The notes under the pieces are model-generated. The model searched no databases, was not told the origin of the DNA, and was given only the letters and a program-made list of their open reading frames with translations. DNA of 64,000 nt from Prostheceraeus crozeri (taxonomy: Eukaryota > Platyhelminthes > Polycladida > Euryleptidae), in contig CAJQUW010002095.1 of the NCBI GenBank assembly GCA_907163375.1, forward strand, positions 248,001 to 312,000, given 5' to 3'. Of this stretch, positions 10,929-24,357 are shown piece after piece. Position 1 is the stretch's first letter, and each line of letters begins with the position of its first letter. The position numbers and the translations under genes were made by a program.

Positions 10929-12063
10929 TTTAACTGTTATTTACAATTTACAAGTTTCTGTCTTTCTGTCATTAAATGACTTAACTGTAATTCCCTCGAC
11001 AAAACTAGCAGGGCATTTCTGTGAAGATTTGCTATAAAGCTTCCTTTTCCCTTTCACTTCTCTGTTAGCGGTCTGCACTTTGTAATGCAGAATTAATCCT
11101 CACCGAAACAGCAGCATTGATCAAACATAAGTGTTAAAAGAAATTGAAATTGCATGTCAGTGACATGGCTCAAAATGTAATCAATTACAATATTTGCACA
11201 AGTCAACGATTAATAATGTATCTACAGCTGTTGATCGATGATAGACATTCACTTAGAAAAAGCTGCAGTCTAAGTCTGAAATAGATCTCCCTAAGTGTTG
11301 ATGTCCGAGTGAAATATGATGTTGCAATGATCTATCTCATTCTAAAAATTGTACATCTTAAATAGTAAATCTGTTTTCCTTTTCCCATCATTCAAATGTT
11401 ACACTCGAGGGAAATTGAAAAAAAGGTTTCCAGACATCAACATTACTCTTGCTTAAAATGTCTATCAGAATTTTTTCTCTTAAGTGTATCTTTTGATTCC
11501 CAAATGTAGAACTATCTCAATAAGAGTCTAACTGTTTCCCAAATGGGAAAGCTTGCCATGTTGGGGTGAATAAAGTACATCGATGAAAATGACAAGGAGG
11601 AAAACGCATTATTAGTCAGATGATATTTCTGATGTCAATTTATGAATAAATACTCTCTTTATTTTAATTTTAATCACTGTACGGGGTCTGTGTGTGTCAG
11701 TCTCAGTGTCAGCGCCAACAGGTAGCGTGTAGTATTTGTCTGAGCTATATAATGATCATTTATTGAACGATCTAGCCCCGAACTTCCGCTCATTTATTGT
11801 TAAAGTTGCTTGATTGATTTGATTTCCTCCGAGGCATGCTCTCGTTTGGTTTTAGAACATTAACAAGAGCAAGAAGACCTGGAGACATTATGAAAACATT
11901 AAAGGGGAGAGAATTTGGATCGGCAATTGTGCATCATTGACTGTTATCCAAAACAGCGACATAGTCACTGCGTTTAACGGCACTTAACGTCATAATTAAT
12001 TGAATCAATATCAACTGGCAACGACTTTTATCACGAAAGAAATTTGACCCCTTACATAATTTC
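10929..12063. other. Non-coding stretch, nothing recognised
   Basis: Mixed AT-rich sequence with a short GTGTGTGTC run near 11690. No open frame above chance and no repeat end seen. Confidence 0.35.
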
Positions 12064-12562
12064 TAAATAAACAAAAACACCAAACTAATTAACGAGCGCT
12101 TTCGTCCGCTCTATTTCTTGTTGAACAGGGAACTGAGTGACAAATACTATAAAGTATGCAGCATGAAGGTGCTAGCCCAAAAGATCAATAGTCACCAAGG
12201 CAGACGTAAAGTGAACAAGATATCTTTCTGAGCTCAAATATCAGGTGGAAACTGAGCTCTAATCGGTCTTCTAACATTATGCTCTTCCAATGCTGATGAC
12301 GCCTTGGATCGCTTAAAGATTGTTTTCTGTCTTTGCAATTTCCAGCTTTTGTCCATCTACGAGCCATTATGTATTAAACGGTTTGCACCTGACCTTTGTG
12401 TTCAGAAAGACATCTTGTTCACTTTTCCCCTGTCTTGGTGACTATTAATCTTTATTTTTGATAACACCTTCATGTTGCATATTTGTCACTCAGTTCTGTG
12501 TTTAACATGAAATAGAGCGGACGAAAGCGCTGGTTGATGAATTTGGTGTTTTTGTTTATTTG
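12064..12562. mobile_element. Fold-back element with ~190-bp inverted arms
   Basis: The left arm (about 12064-12265) and the right arm (about 12370-12562) are inverted copies. Both begin AAATAAACAAAAACACCAAA and contain GCGCTTTCGTCCGCTCTATT, ACTGAGTGACAAATA, CAACATGAAGGTG or GCAGCATGAAGGTG, ATAGTCACCAAG and GTGAACAAGAT. The arms differ by scattered substitutions and small gaps, so the element is not recent. The centre of about 100 bp is unique. There is no protein-coding capacity. It is a long-arm MITE or fold-back transposon; the superfamily is not determined. Confidence 0.85.
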
Positions 12563-14820
12563 TAAAAGACTTTTATGCCGCTACAGTGAACGACAGACTA
12601 CGAACGTCCAACTTCTGTTCGCGTAAACTAGGCCGCCAGGCTTATCACATGCAAAGTTTCAGATGCTAGCGATTTCATGCAGTGATGGAGACGATGTCAG
12701 GTTCAGAGCTATATTCCTACATCTGCTATCTTTTAAACCAATTATAGGAGGGATTTACATCATCGACAAAAACTGAGAAAAAGCTCTAAGTTCTTTAAAT
12801 ATGAAGGAATCGCAGAGAATTGGAAATTTTGAAGTAATCAAGATCAATCCTGTGGCGATGAATTAACATATTTAGTTATTCAGCTCTAGTATTAGGAGCT
12901 CTTTCTTAATAAGCTCTTGCATGAGCTATCGTTTTTATTTTAATTACGAAGTTAATAAACTGTCGCGCTTGTTTCTGAATGTCTGTCAATGTTTCTGAAT
13001 GCTTTTCAAGAGAAAGTAAGATTATGAGATCACAACTTCTTCCAACACGACGATGTACCCTACCGTAGAAGAAAGAAAGTCACACAAATACTCAAACAGA
13101 AAAGTGTGCATTGACCTGCCATCTCTTTCTTGCCTAGGCCTACAAAAATTAGTTCAGTTTCAATCAAAAATTCTGGTGTATTTTCAAAATTGATGTTCCC
13201 AATGCCTCGTGACTTATTGGATCAGTGCTAGGTTTCTTAAAAGAATGGCACTGCAAATATAAAGTCAACTTATTTCCAAAGACCGCAAATTTTGTTCAAC
13301 ATTCCTTATTGCCCATTTGAATGAGCACATTTTTGATCGAGAAGTACTTGCTTTTAAAATAAATCAAATGCAATGAGATCGGTTTCATCCACTGTGGCCA
13401 TATCTGTAATAGAAATGTGCATAAATGATGCAAAAATATGCAACGACTGAAGGAAATGTCAAAAGCGAAACACGGGACCATCATTTTCTTCGCAGCAATT
13501 AATGAATGCTGTCCGATTTAAAGAAGGGCATTTCTCCAATCGGCATGATCATTGTGGCCCTCTTTAAATTGGACCGCAATTATTTTGCTCCTGTGATTCA
13601 AACGGACATTATAAGCTATGTTTCTATTATTTTTACCCCAAGGATGATTAATACAAACGAACAACGACTCTATGATAACATCATTACTGTCCGATATTTT
13701 CCATTGAATTCTCTATCTAAAAAGTGAACCAAGAACATATCATTGTTATCCGAAATTTTTCAATTGAATGACATCTAAACAGTCAGACTGCAATGATGCT
13801 GCAATGTCGCAACCCACACATTGCATTACTTTCATCAGTATTTCATATCATTTCTTTCTACTTTGACCTGCCACAGTTTCTTTTGATTTCCCAATGTCTG
13901 CCTTGACAGTAAGCATTTTAAATTATTACCCGCTCATGTGAATCTGTCATCTGATTTGCTGTCAGATATGATTATTGCAAATTGGGACTCACCTTGTAAA
14001 CGGTCGTCTAATTGTCTTAATATGATTTATTATACGTTTCGATCATGGAAAACGGTTGTCAGCAGAGATTTAATTTGCATCCGACATTCATGTTTTCCCG
14101 CATTTGTATCACAATGAACAGACGAAACTAAGAGATGATAAATAATAGTTCTATTTCTCCTCTGAAATTCTAAAAAATTTCGAAGCACGCCAGACAAGTG
14201 AACCCAAACATGCCCTTTAACAAACTTACCTGCCCTTTACCAAACATGCAACCAGTCTGCGTATCAGACTGTTCGTAATTTACGAGTAATTTCTATTTCG
14301 AGCATTAAAACTCTCAGCCGACTTTCGCAACCATGGAAGGTTGATAGTTCTGTGATTTCTCGGAACTTCATTTCTTTGAGAGTATCAAAATTGAATCAAT
14401 ACCAAAGACATTGCTAACTCATGTTAGACGAAATAAAAGGTTCCGAAAAATTGAATATGTCGGTGGCAAATTGATTGGAATGGCATAAGATTCATTGAAA
14501 CTTACTCAATTTGTGGGCCGTTTGAAGAAGTACCGTAGTTTTCCTTCTCCCATTATACAGAATAATTGGTGAATTGATAAAATAATAATAATGTATAATA
14601 AGGGATAAACTTTTTGCCCTTGCTACGTTTTCTTGAAGGAGCTGGATTACAAATTGATGCGGTAATTACAGATAATCACCCCGCCAATCGAAGTTTTTTT
14701 AGTTTGATGACGGCCGACGAATCATTGCGTGTCAATGTCCCTTCATCCATACAATTCTGATAAGCAACTGTTTCTTTAGTTCGACACTGCACATAATACC
14801 AAAACCATTTATAACAATTT
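12563..14820. other. Non-coding stretch
   Basis: No gene recognised. A short inverted pair, TCCGATTTAAAGAAGGGC with GCCCTCTTTAAATTGGAC, lies at about 13514-13575. A diverged ~60-base tandem duplication lies at about 13678-13795, where both units read ATCATTxxxxTCCGAxATTTT then ATTGAAT. The last 200 bases may be the decayed upstream part of the element that follows. Confidence 0.35.
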
Positions 14821-15514
14821 TCTCCCGAGTACGCCTTCAAAGCGTTAGAGGTGCTTTCGCGAGAGCTTAGCTGAGCTGTCCACCATCCCAGTCTCTACAG
14901 ACCAAGTTAACGAATGATGAAATTCGCATTGTAGCAAGTCTTCGTCTTGGGATACCTCTGTGTGACCCCCGAAAGTGTTCTTGTGGAGTAACTGTTGATA
15001 AGACAGGTATACATGGGCTATCTGGACCAGAGCTGCTGACCGTTCTAATTGTCATCATGCGGCTAGCAATTTACTATCAAAGGCATTGAATTCTATCAAC
15101 ATGCCAGTAATTATTGAACCTTATGGTCTGATACAATGTGACAGAAAGCGGCCTGATGGCATGTCGCTTATCCCATTTATGAAAGGGAAACCGCTTGTTT
15201 AGGATTTCACATGTTGCGACCCTTTAGCAGCCTCTCATTTACATCTTGCCAATGGAAAGGCGGGCTCAGTAACAAAAGAGGCAGAAACGAGGAAGACCTT
15301 GAAATATGAAACTCTCATGTATTCCTACGATTTCAGAGGAGTTTCAATTGAAACTTTAAGTGCATTTGTACCAGGTGCCACTCTTCTTGTTCGACAGATC
15401 GGAAGCAAGTCAGGTGACCCTCTAACAACGGTCCAACTGACTCAACGATTGAGTCTTGCCGTGCAGTCTCTGTGCATCAACGAAACAAGTTTAATGGTTG
15501 TCGTGATATGCTAA
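14821..15514 (+). pseudogene. Non-LTR retrotransposon C-terminal restriction-like endonuclease region, decayed
   Basis: Fragments match the C-terminal half of a retroelement protein that is very common in marine invertebrates. They include SLRLGIPLCDPRKCSCG followed by a Cys/His arrangement with GIHGLS (14930-15020), then CDRKRPDGMSLIPF (15132-15173), a DPLA-SHL piece, and an open 3' segment at 15299-15514 with KYETLMYSYDFRGVSIETLS and LTQRLSLAVQS. The C-x-C...H followed by RPD...D pattern is that of the restriction-like endonuclease (RLE) of R2-type non-LTR elements, which nicks target DNA before priming. The pieces lie in different frames with stops, so it cannot work. No RT is recognisable upstream. 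Domain identification is confident; clade assignment is not. Confidence 0.8.
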
Positions 15515-18500
15515 TAAGCAACGCATCTGACCTATCTGAAGAAAAATTCTCTCTTGGAAACATCACAGCAACTTGAAATTGGTACTTTTTCCTCAGTACT
15601 GATAGACGAGCATTTTCTTTGTGTAATCATGATGATTCCACAATGCATAGTTTCTGCATCTGTAGAAACTCGCATAAATTACTTCGACCGGTTACCGTAT
15701 CTTATGCTTTTTCAATTGCATGATAGAAAATTTTCTGAATGAAATAAACGAACGTTCTGAGAGAGAGAGAGATGCTAGAAAGCTATCCAAATTGCAGAGT
15801 CTTTAATGAAAGACAACCCTTTAGAGTGACATTTTCCATTAGTTTTTCTTTGAAGTTATAAAAGAATCTTCATTGCGCTGCAGTCATAAGTCTAATAAAT
15901 AAAGTAGCTTTGTATATCGAACTTGTATTCTCTCATTCCAAATGAATTATGCTGTACCCATTGAATTCGGTTAGTACTAACAATAACAATATACAAACAC
16001 TGTATAGTACACACAATAACAAACACTAAAACTCCTGGTTTAGACTAATTGGGGATATCTAAGTTGATACCTCTTTGGTTTAAGTCAAATATTTCGTCAT
16101 CAATCCCCTAGGTAGTATATAGATATCCATGCCTTTACCATGCCTCCACCAAAATAAATATCTATGCATGGGCTTGCATTACATTTAGAGTCTTGCGACT
16201 TTTCATTTGAACGCTACATTGATGCTGATCAGAACTCGGCAAAAGTAGAAGTTTTTGTTGCAAATCTCTAACGAATAACCCTCAAAACTCTAATGGAAAT
16301 CATTCAAAACCCCATATCACAATTCAAAAACTACAAAAATCTTTTGCCAACTCAAGAAAGCCAAGCCACTCATTTCAATCCCTATTTCCCCTTTTCGCAG
16401 TTTGAGTTTTGCATGTGAGGATTGTAAATCCGGACTGCAGAATTAGAATTATGCGATTCATTCATCACTTTTGCATATTTTTTGTTCTCCATATCTTTTA
16501 CCAAAATGCTAATTCTCATGAATTTTCTGTTGGAAATTCATTCAAAATTCCTGAGTTTAGTATTCTTCACAATTTTCCGTTTTGTGGAATGACTTGAAGC
16601 TCGCTTAGTGTCATACATGTAATGTTATTCATGCTATACAATGTGTTCATTTAGACATGCAGCTATAACCGGAGCAAATTTAAGAAACTCAATCAGCACA
16701 TTAACTAAACTTTCAGTGGGAGACACATTGCGATATGTCAGAAGTGTTTTTAAAGTAGTATTTGATGAAAGTACCGGTGAAATTTTGCCGAATACGCTAA
16801 TAGAGTATCCCAAATTTATCCTAGATATGGCTGCAAATTTAAGTAGGAAGTTGTGTTAATGTTGAGAGATGGGAACCAGGCCTGCAGAGGATTCCTGACA
16901 TTGGATGAAATGGCAGCTATTCAGGTCTGCCCCAATTTTTTGCTGAAGATGCAACTTCATATATTAATCATTCTATTCACATGCTTGAGATGCCATGACT
17001 ACATAATATCGTCATGAAATACAAAATCATCAATTTTGAGTTCTAAAATGTGCAAGTAAATGACATGAAACAACCAATTCAAGAGGTATATTAACCCACA
17101 TTATCCGTTGGTTTCATTTCCAACTTTTGAACTAGCGTTCTCGTAGTGTCAAAACGGCCTTTCATGATAATATAATAACTCGTTCATTTGTCTGTAGCAT
17201 GAAAGTATTGAGCTTGAATCAAATTTATGCACCAAAAAGTAAAGCAAATTTGTTAGAAATCGACTTATTATCTCTGCTATTCCTAATTTCCTATCCTTAG
17301 ATAGTAAGATTTGAAATTTACAGATTGCTTTACACATAAATTTTGCCGCATATTTTCTAACCACCTACACTGAAAACTGTCCGAGCCTAGAACCAATGAA
17401 AACCGCCGCATCGTGGCTGTTAATCCAATGAATAGCAGAGTAAATGCTATGTTAGGCACCAACAGACACGAAAATCTCGTGTCCTGTGTTGGTTAGAATC
17501 GGTGCGTTGGCTCCGCTCCTAAAATCAATAGACTTTCGTGCACAGCGGTTTGCGGTGTATACTTGCTTAAAAATAATAATGGACTTCATCCATTTTTTCT
17601 TGAGATACTTTTGAAAACAAATTGAATCATGAGGGAATTCTAAAAGAAATGTCATTTGGATTCATCATCTTAAACGGAAAGTTAGATTTCAGACCTTAGC
17701 TGTGTTGTCTGCCGCAACGCTACCTCACTCTACGAAGTAGGATATCAGCAAAAGAGAAAGTTTCCATTTACATTCAGGATCGAAATGATGCTAATAATGA
17801 TAAGTTTTAATGTTCAAACGGAACCAAGCCAACGTTACCATGAATATCACAACAGCAGCACATATTGAACATTAAATTCTCTGACAACAGTTGCTAGACA
17901 GAGAATCCTGAACATGAAACAACAATGTCTATCGCATTGAATGATTGATACAATTTCGCAACAAATTTTCCGAAAATTCATCATCGTTAATAGAATGCAG
18001 AATATTTCAAAGGCACATATGTCTAAACTTTTATTTACATTCAACTTTTCATCGAAGATTGCTATGTAGCAGGAAGACTAATTGATGTCGGCAGCATCAC
18101 GCGCATGGAACACATGCTCTTGTATTCATATTTAAAATGCAGTAATGCACTTTTTCAATTATTTAGGTGTGTGATTTAGACTATCTAAAAGGTGTGCCTG
18201 CAAAAATATGAGCCTCACAAAAAATTCCCCAAGAACTCCTCACCAACAGCTCCTCAAAATCAAATTTGATTAACAAAAACTTTCTTGGTAACATGCAGAA
18301 ATGAAAGAAGGCCTATATAAGCCCATTTCTACTAACTGCACAAAAAGCAATTGATTTTCAGATCAAAATTCTGACAGAAATATAATGATGTTGCAGATGC
18401 TTGTTTCTATATTTCAAGGCCTCCCTTCCTAGTTCCTACTATTGTCGCTACCGAAGAGTACCGAAAGCAGCGTCCTGCAGCCTAGAAATTTTGCGCATAA

Positions 18501-20087
18501 ATTGATCCAGCCTGTAACCGGGATTAACTTTGAGAATGTGAGCTCCTAGAAAATTATTTCAAACGATATTCTGTATGTAACTCACATTTGCACTCAATAA
18601 TTCATTACACTTGGCTCATATACGACGCAGTACATTTATAAGCCATTGTTTTTCATGCAAGAAATATTCGAACGTCAACAACGGCGAAAATTATCTTTAA
18701 CGTTTAAGTCAACGGGATAAAGACTAGACATTTTATGTATATTCTTTATCACATTAAATATTCCCGCGCAGATCATTTATCCGATGAACAGGGCTTCAAA
18801 AGATCATTCTTCCTGTCACATTCACATCATGAATTTATCTGCGCGGTCGCAGAACCCATGCAGAGTTTGAGGAAAGAAATTCAGAACTGTTCGTCATGAT
18901 TATCTTACCATTATGTCTATTCGACGAAGACTTGCGCCCAAAATGGTAGTATATATGGAGAGAAATTATTTGTTGTAAAGTTACGTGCATTGTACATGTT
19001 CAGAATGTGTAAAAAGTGAATGATGGATTAATATAAATTTCGCAGAAATCACATTATCAAATCATTTATACATTGTATTCTACACTCATGTGAGAAAAGA
19101 ATCATAGTTTGTTTGGTCTATCAGCAGGCGTCTTTTGTCAAGGTCGTCAGTTTGTGAGAATTAGGAAGGGACTTGTTAAAGACCTGATAACGAAACACCA
19201 CATACCCACTAGAGTACGAGTCATCATCACAATCTTGGGAAATTGGGTATCTACCTCAGCATGACGTTTATTTCCTTGCCGCATGTGGGCTGTAGACCTA
19301 TGCTCCTTCGCCAATTATGAGACATTTTTAACAGCCTGTGCCTTAGCCATGTTATTAGTCAATGTTTATTATTTTCAATATATATATACGTGTATATATA
19401 TATATATATACGTGTATATATATATATATATATAATTATTCTCAGTGATAGTGGCGTGTAGCATTAGCTCTGTTTTATTCTTGCAGAGGGTCATTGCAGT
19501 TCAATTTCTACCTCCATTTTCCTTGTATATTCACCGTAATCCATTTTACCAGAACAAACTCCTTTTGATTCCCGATGAATATCGTCAATATCGTTTCTCT
19601 CTCTCTCTTTTTTTTATTTTTGCCGGTTGATGTGCCAAAGCAGATCAATCAATCCAAGCAATTCAACGACATTGCATTTTTTACTCCACGGATTGGAGAG
19701 CGTCTTCAATCCTCATTAGGACTGTTTCAATCAATTATTCAAATTACTATGAATTATAGGCTCATCATCATAAGTGAATTATTTTTGATTCATCGTAGAA
19801 TGTCTTTTCGTCAATGCAGGTAAATTGCATCACCCGGATGTGAGCAATAAATTTCATGAAAAATATCATTATCCAGCGAATAACTATGCCGCCGTTGTGG
19901 CCGCATCGATCAGCCTTCGGCGAAACTGTTGTTCAGCATCTAGTTGACTTGTGCCGCTGCGGACCTTAGCGACAACATCCACTGAAAGTCAATCCCACAT
20001 TTGCCAAGTCAACCTTGGTCACCGTGAACAGGGACAGACAGCAACACAGAAATAGATAAAGCACGTCAGACTCAATAATTTGTTATG
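15515..20087. other. Long non-coding stretch
   Basis: Holds a short (GA)n at about 15763, a (TA)n tract interrupted by ACGTG at 19378-19434, a small hairpin at 17459-17494 (CCAACAGACACGA against TCGTGTCCTGTGTTGG), and at 16896-16930 a segment GACATTGGATGAAATGGC plus TATTCAGGTCTG that recurs at 61860-61887. About 19880-20030 is locally GC-rich without clear ends. An open frame at 16641-16859 (72 codons) has no known motif. I see no gene. Confidence 0.4.
16896..16930 (+). repeat. Short dispersed repeat, copy 1
   Basis: ACATTGGATGAAATGGC and TATTCAGGTCTG occur here with two extra bases between them, and again at 61860-61887. Surrounding bases are weakly alike, which suggests the remains of an interspersed repeat of unknown class. 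Confidence 0.4.
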
Positions 20088-20902
20088 ATTTATATGTAGG
20101 TAGTGTCGATTCAAAAAAAGTATCTGTATACAGTGAAAATTTTTGCATCAAAGATTCAGTTTTTTGCGGAGATTACGTTTCTGCGGTCCAAAAAAATATT
20201 TGAGTAGTTTTGAAAATACTTAATTTTTGCCAATTTATATACTACCGACATGACGCCCCTTTATAAGTAGTACGAAACAAGTTGGATATCAAAAGGAATG
20301 AATACTTGCTAACAAACATCGTAGCTAATCGGAAATTATGCTGATGATCAAAGAAACGTAATGAACGCATTATAATGGAAGTCTTCATGAAAAAGTCGAG
20401 ATCTTATTGTGCTGTCGTGGCTGAAATTTCAATTTTCAGCGGCATGAATTTATGATTCACTAAATTCATGTTTCACTTTTTGAATCTGAATGGTGATATG
20501 GATCCATTTACATCTTTCAAAGTTGATTGAAATCATTGTCTTTGATTCTGTTATTTTGCTCTACCAGTGGCAGGTTGCTTATGATGTGATCACGCTTAAG
20601 AATCTTGACGTTCAGCATGAAAGTAATAGCAGGTCATCGAGTTGCTAATTAAACAAACATTACTTCTCCAAGACACGGACGGTCTGTAAAATAATATCAT
20701 TTCCTTCTGCATTATAGTATCATGATCAGTCAATTCCGTTGTAATTTCTCCAAAACTGCATAAATGTGCATATCTCATATTTGAAAATAATTCCAACTGC
20801 ATTCACCTCGAGTTCATTTAATAAAATCGTAGCTGCATACACATTGGGGATTTGATAAATGCTGAGTTGCTATTCTACATAATATACCGATTCTATGCCT
20901 TT
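20088..20902 (+). mobile_element. ~0.85 kb TIR repeat family, copy A
   Basis: One of three long copies in the window (others at 52031-53770 and 54463-55342). All start near GTAGGTAGTGTCGA/GGTAGAGTGTCGACTC, share GATTCAGTTTTTTGCGGAGA and ATTACGTT, have TGGCAGGTTG-like sequence in the middle, and end near ATTTGATAAATGCTGAGTTG followed by CTACATAATATACC. In better-kept copies the two ends are inverted repeats based on AGAGCAAGTATATTAGGTAG. No coding capacity is seen. It is therefore a non-autonomous DNA transposon; the superfamily is unassigned. This copy has the most degraded termini. Confidence 0.8.
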
Positions 20903-21594
20903 AATCAAGTTTTCCATGTATAATGATGCAATGGTAGAGAGCAGCTTTCACCTGTCTTAGCATGAATCCATGTACTAGCATACATGTATATAGGTGAAAG
21001 TAACAGTAGTACAGAAATATGCCCAGCCAACATTTTTAATTTGATGTTAAAATTCATAATTTTTATTATTTTATAAATTTTATAATTATGATTTTTAATT
21101 AATTGCTTCTTTGTTTATCAACCTGTCCGAATCCTGAAGACAAAGCGCCTCTTACAGAAAGGGCATTAATCTGAGCAAATAGGCAAGGGCAAATGTCTTT
21201 TTAAATAAGCTAAACTGACTACTAAGTTATTGTCAAACTTTTCAATTCAAGCATCCGTTTCTTTGCAAAAGTCAAGGATTTTGTGCAACACACACAAATG
21301 TTTTATATTTTTCCGTAGAAATGAAGAACGTGTTATCTTTTCTTACTTGTGACTGAGATCATGGTAATTCGCCTTAAGTTGATTTGTATACAAATGCGTG
21401 CCATAGCTGTACACTGCACATATAGTTTACTTAAAATATGTCCTATCTTTCCGGCAAGAATTCCACTCTTACCTTAATGTCGGCGGTCACAATTGTGTCG
21501 AGTTATTTATTCATTGATTATAATTGCTATGACAACTGATGTGTGGTGGTAAGGGTTTGATCCTGCCAATTAACACAGTCACATACCAATTGAC
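20903..21594. other. AT-rich stretch, nothing recognised
   Basis: Strongly AT-rich around 21040-21110, with no gene or repeat end. Confidence 0.35.
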
Positions 21595-21595
21595 A

Positions 21596-21672
21596 CAGGC
21601 TCTTTGCTCGGTTGGCAAGAGCACAGGTCTAGTTGACCTTGGTCGTAGGTTCGAATCTGTTGCGTGCACATC
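21596..21672 (+). repeat. tRNA-derived SINE head
   Basis: TTTGCTCGGTTGGCAAGAGC resembles the Pol III A box and D arm, and GTAGGTTCGAATCTG about 25 bases further on is a good B box. The folded cloverleaf is imperfect and has no clean acceptor stem, so it is a SINE head or tRNA pseudogene rather than a working tRNA. Confidence 0.6.
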
Positions 21673-23889
21673 TGTTGCATGGCAATTTGATCTATCGTTT
21701 ATTTTATTTCATTGTTGTTAATATATCTTCACCACATTCAGAAACAAAGCAAATCCCTTGTGATGAAATGATAGATTGCTCAAAACGTCGACTGTTTCAA
21801 CTAAATGAAACTGTAGTACTCAAATTGTCTCAATTATAATATTAGACTGCTATCAGGGAAATGAATTTTCAAAATGATTCTATGCTGCAACCATTTGTCA
21901 GCTCGTCAACTACCAATTGTCAACGTAACAATTTGAAAGAATGTCACTTCCCGAAAATCTTCTAAAACGTAAATATTAGCTCTACCGAAATTATAGTCTA
22001 TTTGACAGAGTCTTATTTGATTGGTGTCTGAAACTGTATGGAATAGACTCTAGCAACAGTGGAGATAAACAACTTATTCAGTCTTGCAATGGGTCAATAC
22101 TTCATTGAGACTTTGCTCTTGCAATTTCCATTGAAGTTGAAAATATTCATATTTGAGGCTAATATTTGATATCTTTGGCACCTTGAAACATCCTTCCCGA
22201 TAGACTTATCCACTTATAGAAAGGCGCTTAAATATTCATGAAAATTGTGCTTGTTTATTATATTGAAATAGTTGCACCTGGCTATGAATTATGGAATTGT
22301 AGACTGAATATTTTCTGAAATTATGCAATGTGTGCTAATTCTATTATTTTGAGCAATGCCTGTGAACAGCTAAATATTCAATTCAACTTTACAACGACAC
22401 AACAAGCGCCGCTGTTTGACCGAAAAGTGCAGATCGTAAAATAGAAATAAAATAATACTTTCTCTCTCACACACACACATCACAGTGGCGGCACAATATT
22501 ATCTCAGATCATATTGATACATGCAAATCAGTGATACTCAATGGTAATTAGGAAAGTCTCAAAAAATTGCCTCTGCTGCATAAAAACTTCGTTCTCTGTA
22601 TTCATTGTTCGATTTGTCATTTGTTTGGCAACACGGATGAGACTAATAATGCTTCATTCATCCCTTATAAGAATAAATCGCTAAATTAATAAAGGTTTTC
22701 TGCTACTTCGTATCTTAAATCAACTTCTTTTTAGAATATATTGCTTGAAGATTTGATTTGCAATGGTAATTCAGGTGAAACAGTAGCGTCGAAGGAGTTG
22801 TAAAAACTGTAGATAAAAAATGGTCTTAGCTTCAAATACTCTTGCAGTTATGAGAATTGTCACCGAAGTTTTAAGATTTACGATAGAGAGAGATTGTTTA
22901 ACATGTTTGTGAGGCTTTTTGATGGCTTCTTGCTCTCCACAGTCCATGAGCGATACACACAAGAAGACAGTACGACGAGAAGAATAAAATCTAATATACG
23001 TCGAAGTGACACAAAATTTTTAAAATATGATAATGAGAATGAAATGAGATAATGAAATACATGAAGTTAAAATCAAGTAATTCATCTTTATCCACTGAAA
23101 CAAGCACTGTAGGAGGACTACAATTAATGTGTCAGTTTCAACATACAGCATGCTTCATTCTATCACAATCGTATATCTAATTTTCCTCACTTAAATTCCG
23201 TTTGAAATTTAAAAAAAATCTCTCTTTTGGCATTTGAATTATCAACATTTCAACATCTGAATTTCTAAGACGAAAAATCTTGACGTGAAAAGTCAGTGAT
23301 TCATGCACTCTTAACAGACGTATCAGGTTTTCGAAATCAGTACATTTCATAATGAAGATTTCTTGATTGCGAGATGCATTGCAGCTTTATTTTTAAGCAT
23401 TTATACATAGCAAAATTGTGCAATGTCTCCTCGCAATCATCATCTGTTTTATTATTCTCAAAAAATGAAATAAATGTACACAACAGCGATGTCTTTCTCT
23501 TTAAATAGGAAATGAGTTTTCGCATTTATTTGGCCGAAAATTTGTTGTTTTAGATCTACATGTGCATATTTTCTACTAGAATTTTAATTTATTTCTTGAT
23601 TTCCAAAAATAGAATGCTCGTGAATCTTGCTTAAGTCTCCTGCCTTCGACATTCGTTTAGTAATTAAATTTGGGCGTCGTGCAGTTCTTTTCTTCATCTT
23701 GACAGCACTTGTCAGTCCTTTCAAATAATAATCATTGTTCAACTTTACTTCGTAACTTGGTTTGGCATTTGCATCAGATTTGCCATTATGCCATTTACTT
23801 AAGAAACTCGAATATCAAAGCAAGGGAAAAACACCAATAACTGACATGCTGATGCATATGGTATAATGAGGCCATTCCTGGATGAGTAA
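21673..23889. other. Non-coding stretch
   Basis: AT-rich, with a short CT/CA run at about 22462-22483. No gene, repeat end or RNA seen. Confidence 0.35.
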
Positions 23890-23965
23890 TTGAAAAAAAA
23901 TTGATTGCCACTGGCTTCGCAGGAATTAATTCCTGCGAAGCCAGTGGCAATCAATTTTTTTTCAA
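23890..23965. repeat. Perfect 76-bp palindrome without spacer
   Basis: Both 38-base arms (23890-23927 and 23928-23965) are exact reverse complements and meet at GGAATT|AATTCC with no loop. The arm carries eight A, then TTGATTGCCACTGGCTTCGC. It is flanked by unrelated AT-rich DNA. Spacer-free palindromes of this size are unstable in most genomes, so it is either very recent or a library or assembly product. Confidence 0.95.
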
Positions 23966-24357
23966 CCAATAACTGATTTGTAATTTATTCAATACATTTT
24001 TTGTCACATTTCTCTATTTGTTTGCAGAAAATGTCACTGCAAAAAAACCACTGGTTGTGAACTCTTCCTGGAAACCGGCAAACCTCTGTAAATATAGCGA
24101 GGGATGTGAACTGGGCCTACTGTTGATTCAAGCTTTAGGATGAAATTTGTTGCCATTTTTCAACTGATGATGCAACTCAACACTTGATTATTTTGCCTAT
24201 TTAAATTTGTGTTTCAAAAATACTGTTTTCTGATTTTTCCTAGAGCACTAAACGCAACTTGGAAGAAATTCAATATTGTGTTAAAAGCAATATTCAATGA
24301 ATGCACACGAAATTTAAAGTGATGTGCAACTTGTGTATACCTGAAATAAGTATTCAA
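23966..24357. other. Non-coding stretch, nothing recognised
   Basis: No open frame or repeat beyond faint similarity near 24100-24190 to the repeat at 16.9 kb, which is too weak to claim. Confidence 0.3.
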
